From the NCBI RefSeq assembly GCF_010365055.1, contig NZ_JAAFHA010000033.1, positions 1 through 38,570 of the forward strand: DNA of 38,570 nucleotides, in the 5' to 3' direction. This stretch comes from Rhodoferax sp. (GTDB lineage Bacteria; Pseudomonadota; Gammaproteobacteria; Burkholderiales; Burkholderiaceae_C). Shown in pieces: positions 34,618 to 38,570 of the stretch (within the stretch, counting starts at the first letter, position 1; each line of letters opens with the position of its first letter). The notes beneath the pieces were generated by a model that made no database searches, had not been told where the DNA came from, and saw only the letters and a program-made list of their open reading frames with translations. A program made the translations under genes and the position numbers.

Positions 34618-34620
34618 GGC

Positions 34621-34902
34621 TTACTTTCCGGCAACCAGGGCGATGGCGTGGTTCCAGAACGGGTTGGCAAAAATCAGAATCATCGAGACCACGAAGCAAT
34701 AAATCGCGGTGGATTCGATCATCGCCAGACCGACAAACAGGGTGCGGGTGATGGTGGCAGAGGCGTCGGGCTGCTGCGCCAAGGCGGTGAGCGCCATCGC
34801 GACCGCCCGCCCTTCTGCAAAAGCCGGCGCCATGGTGCCGAAACCGGTGGTGATACCGGCGATGACGATGGAGGCCACCGCGATAATTGTCAAACTGTCC
34901 AT
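34621..34902 (-). CDS. atpE: N-ATPase subunit c (rotor ring)
   Basis: A 93-residue hairpin of two membrane helices around a polar loop (ALAQQPDASATITR). Helix 2 has the ion-binding Glu63 in IESTAIYCFVVSMILIFANP, with Ser64, Thr65 and Tyr68 as in Na+-binding c subunits of Ilyobacter. In helix 1 the Gln found in Na+ rings is replaced: APAFAEGRAV aligns with GQGYAAGKAV and puts Pro26 there, and Glu30 adds a second carboxylate. Two carboxylates favour H+, as reported for the Burkholderia pseudomallei N-ATPase, so selectivity is open. AAAGGA lies before the ATG. Confidence 0.95.
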   Translation of the reverse strand: MDSLTIIAVASIVIAGITTGFGTMAPAFAEGRAVAMALTALAQQPDASATITRTLFVGLAMIESTAIYCFVVSMILIFANPFWNHAIALVAGK

Positions 34903-34928
34903 AGTGAATCCTTTGCTGAAGTTGAGGT

Positions 34929-35630
34929 TTAAATGTCGGATACCGGCTCAGGCTTGGGCCTGGGCTTGCGCACATGCGTGGCAGCGGCGATGTAAACCGC
35001 CGCCAGGATGCTGAAAATATAGGCCTGCACCATGCCCGTGAGCAGCCCCAGCACCGTCATCACGATGGGAAAGATGAAGGGCGTGATGCTCAGCAGAATG
35101 CCGATGATCATGGCTCCGCTCATCATGTTGCCAAACAGGCGCACCGCCAGCGCCAGCGTGCGCGAGATTTCGCTGATGATGTTGAACGGCAGCATGATGG
35201 CGGTCGGCTTCAGGTAGGACTTGAGGTAGCCGCCCAAGCCCTGGTCCTCGATGCCGAACAACGGCACGGCCACCATCACGCACAGCGCCAGCGCGGCCGT
35301 GGTGGACAGCGAACCGGTCGGCGGCTCGTAGCCGGGAATGACGGTGCACAGGCTGGCCATGGCGACAAACAGAAACAGCGTGCCCAGAAAGCCGATGTAT
35401 TGGCGTGGATGGCGCAGGCCGACATCTGCAATTTGCTGCTCGATGCCGGTTACCACAATCTCCAGCAGGTTCTGCCAGCGCGAGCGCGTGAGATCGGTGG
35501 AGAGTTTTCGCGTGATGAGTTTGGCGCCGACCGTCAGCAAAAGCATCAGTGCCCAGGTGTAAGCAATGGTGGCATTGAGCTTGAAAAACCCGTATTGCCA
35601 GAAGACGATTTCATCGGGACTAAGGTGCAT
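34929..35630 (-). CDS. atpB: N-ATPase subunit a
   Basis: A 233-residue membrane subunit with five or six helices forming the ion half-channels next to the c-ring. The essential arginine is Arg164 in ISRTLALAVRLFGNMMSGAM. The C-terminal helix MTVLGLLTGMVQAYIFSILA carries the conserved Gln near the second channel. AGGAGG precedes the ATG. It overlaps the atpR end by 11 bases and is followed 26 bases later by atpE. Shorter than the E. coli subunit (271), as usual for N-type operons. Confidence 0.95.
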   Translation of the reverse strand: MHLSPDEIVFWQYGFFKLNATIAYTWALMLLLTVGAKLITRKLSTDLTRSRWQNLLEIVVTGIEQQIADVGLRHPRQYIGFLGTLFLFVAMASLCTVIPGYEPPTGSLSTTAALALCVMVAVPLFGIEDQGLGGYLKSYLKPTAIMLPFNIISEISRTLALAVRLFGNMMSGAMIIGILLSITPFIFPIVMTVLGLLTGMVQAYIFSILAAVYIAAATHVRKPRPKPEPVSDI

Positions 35631-35940
35631 GGCGGGCCTCCTGTGGCTGGCGCGGCTGGTTTTCTTCAGGAAAACGGGTCAGCCGCGTCACCAGTTGGCG
35701 CACTATCACAAACCCGACCAAGCAACTGAGCAAGCGCCGCCAGTCGCCGCCCGAGACAAAATAAAAACCGGTCATCGTCACACCCATCCTCAGCAGCAGA
35801 CTGCCAAACACCCAAAGCCCGGGCTTGGCAGAGGCCAGACTCTTGCGAACGGTCCACCACAAGCCACCGAAAAAAAACGCGCCGAGCATCGCACCCGCGA
35901 GCCCTGCCAGCACCAGGGTCAGTGTGTCATTCATCATCAT
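35620..35940 (-). CDS. atpR: N-ATPase accessory membrane subunit AtpR
   Basis: A 106-residue protein with three predicted membrane helices (about residues 6-27, 40-61 and 68-84) matching AtpR, found only in N-type operons between atpQ and atpB. Arginines inside or next to helices (Arg51 in LLLRMGVTMTGFYFV) fit the suggestion that AtpR contacts c-ring carboxylates during assembly. Three Met codons open the frame (ATGATGATGAAT); the third, 35934, may be the true start. It overlaps the atpQ stop by 14 bases or fewer. Confidence 0.88.
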   Translation of the reverse strand: MMMNDTLTLVLAGLAGAMLGAFFFGGLWWTVRKSLASAKPGLWVFGSLLLRMGVTMTGFYFVSGGDWRRLLSCLVGFVIVRQLVTRLTRFPEENQPRQPQEARHAP

Positions 35941-36254
35941 TTTCCTGTTCCTCCCGCATGGCCTGGTCTTCCTTGCTCACCCAGTGCCAAGCATTCAAGC
36001 AGCCCAGTGTCAGGCCGGCCATCAGCAGGGCCAGCGTCCAGGTGCGCCCGCCTGGATAGCGGCGGTCCAGCCAGAGGCCCAGCGCTGCGCCCAGCAGGGT
36101 TGGCACCACCACCGACCAGCCGACCAGTCCCATCACCCCCAGGCCAGACCACACGCCCGGCGTGGCGTTGCGCTGTGCCTTGAGCTTGCGCGCAGCTTTG
36201 GCGCCGACCTGCTCGGCCAGGCCCGCATTCTTTTTCACAGTTTTCCGGGACTTG

Positions 36255-36262
<8 letters not shown>
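35927..36262 (-). CDS. atpQ: N-ATPase accessory membrane subunit AtpQ (AtpI-like)
   Basis: A 111-residue protein with a basic N-terminal region (DKSRKTVKKNAGLAEQVGAK) followed by two membrane helices (about residues 37-60 and 69-90, GVMGLVGWSVVVPTLLGAAL and TWTLALLMAGLTLGCLNAWH). It occupies the AtpI-like slot of N-type operons, thought to aid c-ring assembly or Mg2+/ion delivery. The start overlaps the atpC stop by eight bases; the longer frame upstream is atpC read in another phase. Confidence 0.88.
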
Positions 36263-38193
<1,931 letters not shown>

Positions 38194-38570
38194 TCAGAGC
38201 GACATGCCGCCCGACACCTCAATCACCGCGCCGTTGATATAACTGGCCTCGTCGCTGGCCAAAAAGGCGTAGACGTTGGCAACTTCTTCGGGCTGGCCCA
38301 GGCGCCGGAGCGGCACTTTGGCCTGCAAGTCCTGCAAGATCTTCTCGGGCATCGCCGCCACCATCGGCGTCGTGATGAAGCCCGGTGCCACGGCGTTGAC
38401 GCGCACGCCCTTGGGGCCGAGCTCGCGGCTCCAGGTCTTGGTGAAACCGATCACGCCAAACTTGGTGGCCGCGTAATTGGTCTGGCCAAAATTGCCATAA
38501 ATGCCGACCACCGAGCTGGCGTTCAGAATCACGCCGCTGCCCTGCGCCACCATGAGGTCGGCCACCGCCT
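38194..38570 (-). CDS. SDR-family reductase, FabG/PhaB-like (partial)
   Basis: The last 125 codons of a short-chain dehydrogenase/reductase; the start lies beyond the window edge. Present are the catalytic Ser region [17 protein letters not shown], the YAATK active-site motif ([16 protein letters not shown]), the [14 protein letters not shown] substrate loop and the terminal [15 protein letters not shown]. This suits 3-oxoacyl-ACP reductase or acetoacetyl-CoA reductase (polyhydroxybutyrate synthesis); the C-terminal half alone cannot decide. It points the same way as the N-ATPase operon and ends about 130 bases upstream of atpD. Confidence 0.9.
   Translation of the reverse strand, partial: AVADLMVAQGSGVILNASSVVGIYGNFGQTNYAATKFGVIGFTKTWSRELGPKGVRVNAVAPGFITTPMVAAMPEKILQDLQAKVPLRRLGQPEEVANVYAFLASDEASYINGAVIEVSGGMSL

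Overview
The window is GC-rich chromosomal DNA from a betaproteobacterium, most likely Burkholderiales and probably Comamonadaceae (Rhodoferax/Polaromonas-like). This rests on protein style, on a DUF3717 plus DUF1289 protein, and on an AT-rich hairpin at 1854-1907 of a kind I associate with dispersed repeats in that family. The genus is an inference. No rRNA, tRNA, CRISPR array, phage or insertion sequence was seen.

Layout. 1-7000 is mixed housekeeping: a DUF302/rhodanese pair, moaC, a periplasmic M48 protease convergent with a small holin-like membrane protein, a TerC-type exporter with a coupled unknown gene behind a recognisable yybP-ykoY manganese riboswitch, a DUF3717/DUF1289 protein, and an intact PPK2 polyphosphate kinase. 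7148-12709 is an arginine deiminase operon arcD-arcA-arcB-arcC, coupled to a YihY/BrkB membrane gene that carries one in-frame amber codon. 12805-28034 is a long minus-strand series: PRC-barrel protein, 6-phosphogluconate dehydrogenase, transaldolase, transketolase, a small frameshifted gene, a GH144-like glucanase, decayed DNA, a hemerythrin, a P-type cation ATPase, a PPK2/catalase deletion scar, a host-attachment-type protein, an HPF/RaiA protein, a proline-rich ORF, ChaB, PEP synthase and a small pentapeptide-repeat protein. Phosphoketolase with two small unknown genes is divergent at 28279-31269. 31323-38061 is a complete N-type rotary ATPase operon in the diagnostic order atpD-C-Q-R-B-E-F-A-G with a b/delta fusion. 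The window ends inside a FabG/PhaB-like reductase.

Read together, 7-38 kb looks like an energy-conservation and anoxic or starvation persistence island. The arginine deiminase pathway makes ATP without respiration. Phosphoketolase with transketolase, transaldolase and 6PGDH gives acetyl-phosphate and sugar phosphates. PEP synthase, PPK2 and the N-ATPase rearrange ATP, polyphosphate and the ion gradient. HPF parks ribosomes and hemerythrin handles O2, NO or iron. The content recalls the low-oxygen-activated (lxa) locus described in Burkholderia cenocepacia, but no universal stress protein gene is intact here. The island is visibly eroding: a nonsense codon, a 5-bp duplication frameshift, a chimeric deletion scar and a PRC-barrel fragment. 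The most notable items are the N-ATPase with two carboxylates in its c subunit, the PPK2/catalase scar, the broken gene between tkt and the glucanase, and unassigned palindromes before the arc operon.
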